From assembly GCA_964449445.1 (NCBI GenBank), contig CAYUZT010000015.1, positions 1 to 22,230 of the forward strand: a DNA stretch of 22,230 nt. Direction: 5' to 3'. The DNA comes from JABFSS01 sp964449445 (GTDB lineage: Bacteria; Patescibacteriota; Gracilibacteria; Peribacterales; Peribacteraceae). The translations under genes were made by a program, and so were the position numbers. Of this stretch, positions 20,815 through 22,230 are shown piece by piece. The notes under the pieces are model-generated. The model saw nothing but the letters and a program-made list of their open reading frames with translations. It was not told the DNA's origin and made no database searches. Numbering within the stretch: position 1 is the first letter of the stretch; the number at the start of each line of letters is the position of its first letter.

Positions 20815-21798
20815 ATGAAACTCTTACTCGTGGGCAATTACGGCGTAGGCAATCTTGGCGATGAAGCGCTGAAGGAGTACTTCCTGACGCGGTTTCCCGA
20901 GATTGAGTGGACCGTGCTCTCGGCATCTCCAGAGAATAGTCATTCGGTTCCTCGCTTGCCCTTCGGGATTCGGTCGCTTCTCACAACGCCGTGGTGGAGA
21001 ACTTTCAAGGCGCTGAAAAAGGCGGATGCCGTTGTCTTTGGCGGGGGATCGCTGTTCACGGATAGCGAATCGGTGAAGGCGTGCTTTCTCTGGTGGTGGC
21101 ACACGGCGGTCGCGCGGCTCGCCGGCAAACCGTTCCTGCTTGCCTTCCAGGGGATTGGGCCGTTTCGGACGATGATCGGGGAGTCGCTTACGAAGAGTGC
21201 TATAAAGCATGCGCGATTCATTTCGGTACGTGATGAAGAAAGCGCAAAGAGGGTTGGGGTTTGGTTTCCCCCCTTCGCCAAGGCTACGGGGGACAAGGGG
21301 GATAGAGTGAGGGTCGTGGTTTCTTTTGATCCTGTCGTGAGTCTTCTCCCAGGTTCTTCCGATACATCGCGGTCAGAAAATATTCTCGCAATCATTCCGC
21401 GTGCAAACTCTGGAGACGTGCTCAGAAATGCCGTCAGGGACGTTCTCGCCGCGAAGAAACCAGCGTCGGTGCGCATTCTCTCCGTTCAGCCTGATGATCC
21501 AGTGGAGCAGCAGGTGTGTGCGTCCCTCACGCAGCAGATCGGTGCCGGGGTCGCCGTGCACACTATCCGGTCACTAGGTGAGCTCACGCAGCAACTCTCC
21601 GCATGTTCTTCCGTCATCACGGAGCGGTATCATGGTGCGCTGGCTGCGCTTGCGATGGGTATTGCGACCCAGATCATTCCTCAGCAGGACGGAGACAAGC
21701 TCGATAGGCTTCGGAAAGAAACAATCGATGTCTCTCTCCTTCGCGAACGAGTGACCGCAGCGGAGGACCAATTGCGAAAAACATTAAATATGCTATAA
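20815..21798 (+). CDS. Polysaccharide pyruvyl transferase, CsaB-like
   Basis: A 327-residue protein of the CsaB family, which adds a pyruvyl ketal from phosphoenolpyruvate to cell-wall-linked polysaccharide; the modified polymer often anchors S-layer proteins. Marks are VGNYGVGNLGDEA (7-19) at the start, VVFGGGSLFTDSE, a FQGIGPF segment, SVRDEES and SSVITERYHGALAALAMG near the end. Its length is close to the family norm. An in-frame repeat encodes PPFAKATGDKGDR at about residues 152-164, in the loop before the VRVVVSFDPV strand. Enolase in the same window makes its donor, but this adjacency is loose. Pyruvylation of this organism's envelope is an inference from the family. Confidence 0.88.
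   Translation: MKLLLVGNYGVGNLGDEALKEYFLTRFPEIEWTVLSASPENSHSVPRLPFGIRSLLTTPWWRTFKALKKADAVVFGGGSLFTDSESVKACFLWWWHTAVARLAGKPFLLAFQGIGPFRTMIGESLTKSAIKHARFISVRDEESAKRVGVWFPPFAKATGDKGDRVRVVVSFDPVVSLLPGSSDTSRSENILAIIPRANSGDVLRNAVRDVLAAKKPASVRILSVQPDDPVEQQVCASLTQQIGAGVAVHTIRSLGELTQQLSACSSVITERYHGALAALAMGIATQIIPQQDGDKLDRLRKETIDVSLLRERVTAAEDQLRKTLNML
21269..21301. repeat. PFAKATGDKG-type palindromic repeat in coding sequence
   Basis: CCCCCTT (21269-21275) pairs with AAGGGGG (21295-21301) around cgccaaggctacgggggac. Read in frame it gives PPFAKATGDKG. This is a different repeat from the STSSGQA type but of the same kind: a short palindrome accommodated inside a protein loop. Confidence 0.75.
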
Positions 21799-21799
21799 T
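21772..21799 (+). promoter_or_regulatory. Promoter of the last gene
   Basis: TTGCGA (21772-21777), a 16-base spacer and a perfect TATAAT (21794-21799) overlap the end of the CsaB-like gene. The strongest -10 in the window. Confidence 0.6.
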
Positions 21800-21824
21800 T
21801 GAAGAAAGGTTTTCATGCGCAGCC

Positions 21825-22136
21825 GTGTACTTCCATCATGGCTCGAGCATCGTTGCACTGAGCGGGGTTCGAAGCGCGGAGGCGACGCTTGCACGAGGAC
21901 TCGCCACCGTCCTGCCACGCTTTGAGGTGCTCTGGCACGGCCTGTCGGTATTCAGCAATATCCGCAAGCACTTGCTCCAGGTACAGGGAGTGACCGGCCC
22001 GTGGAGAAGGGGAGAATTACTGATCTTCACAGGGTTTGTCATGGCACTGGGGTTGATTGTCCTCTCGCCTCTCCTGCTCGATTCCACACTCGTGACGAAG
22101 GTTCTCGCGGAGCAGTTGGTGCCGTGGAGGCTGTAA
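21825..22136 (+). CDS. Small one-TM protein, unknown
   Basis: A 103-residue frame starting with GTG, with a soluble N-terminal half and one hydrophobic segment (about residues 68-87, LLIFTGFVMALGLIVLSPLLL). I do not recognise it. A good promoter lies 25 bases upstream. The start is uncertain. The best ATG with a Shine-Dalgarno-like GAAAGG (21804-21809) is at 21815, but it is in another frame that stops after 36 codons, so either GTG is used or there is a frame change. The gene ends 39 bases before the right terminal repeat. Confidence 0.5.
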   Translation: MYFHHGSSIVALSGVRSAEATLARGLATVLPRFEVLWHGLSVFSNIRKHLLQVQGVTGPWRRGELLIFTGFVMALGLIVLSPLLLDSTLVTKVLAEQLVPWRL

Positions 22137-22175
22137 AAAAAAGAAGTCAAAGATGGCGAAGAACTCGAAGAGTAC

Positions 22176-22229
22176 GGCTTAATGGGAAATTTTGGGGGCT
22201 ACTTTCCCCGTAAGAGCTCTTGAATGAGT
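22176..22229. repeat. Terminal inverted repeat, right copy
   Basis: The exact reverse complement of 1-54. Only one further base (22230) lies beyond it. The first base of divergence on the inner side is 22175. See the left copy. Confidence 0.9.
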
Positions 22230-22230
22230 T

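Noticed and set aside
22154..22183. 9-codon frame ATG GCG AAG ... TAA near the right end
   Set aside because: It is very short, its stop lies in the terminal repeat, and there is nothing to support translation.
1..22230. Window as a linear plasmid or phage with terminal inverted repeats
   Set aside because: The gene content (thrS, eno, infB, rplS, tRNA-Pro) is chromosomal, and the repeat length fits an assembly break.

Overview
The window reads as a bacterial chromosomal contig built around housekeeping genes: threonyl-tRNA synthetase, enolase, translation initiation factor IF-2, ribosomal protein L19 and a tRNA-Pro. Several features suggest a Patescibacteria/CPR-type genome, possibly a GC-moderate lineage such as Peribacteria. 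These are small unrecognised membrane genes, short intergenic gaps, a ThrRS without its TGS domain, a REP-associated transposase, and short palindromic repeats that run through coding sequence. The placement is an inference, not a phylogenetic result. TGA behaves as a normal stop, so there is no sign of UGA recoding.

Layout. Positions 1-54 and 22176-22229 are perfect inverted copies of one 54-bp sequence, so both contig ends enter the same repeat. After the left copy comes an AT-rich orphan gene (67-576). It is followed by thrS, a divergent Lgt-family membrane protein, three small membrane proteins (3538-5308), enolase, a convergent two-TM protein and tRNA-Pro(GGG). Next are a 547-residue protein of unknown function, a DHH/DHHA1 phosphoesterase and infB. 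From 12816 to 13656 a RAYT transposase sits between two copies of an 82-bp double-hairpin REP unit (BIME).

A minus-strand operon (19193 to about 13646) follows. It encodes a secreted-signal polytopic membrane protein resembling VirB6/TrbL-type proteins, a 1168-residue mosaic membrane/coiled-coil protein and a 53-residue acidic protein. Divergent from it is a winged-helix regulator fused to a degenerate nucleotidyltransferase-like domain, with a perfect 14-bp palindrome inside its promoter. The window closes with rplS, a CsaB-type polysaccharide pyruvyl transferase and a small one-TM protein.

Two themes recur. First, many genes have a -10-like hexamer only 6-16 nt upstream of the start codon and no Shine-Dalgarno sequence, which points to widespread leaderless or near-leaderless mRNAs. 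Second, short palindromic repeats are not confined to gaps. They encode part of the DHH protein, its C-terminal tail, part of the CsaB-like protein and the last residues of the RAYT, and one supplies the -35 element of eno. The least explained parts are the minus-strand operon, the 547-residue protein and the regulator with its palindrome.
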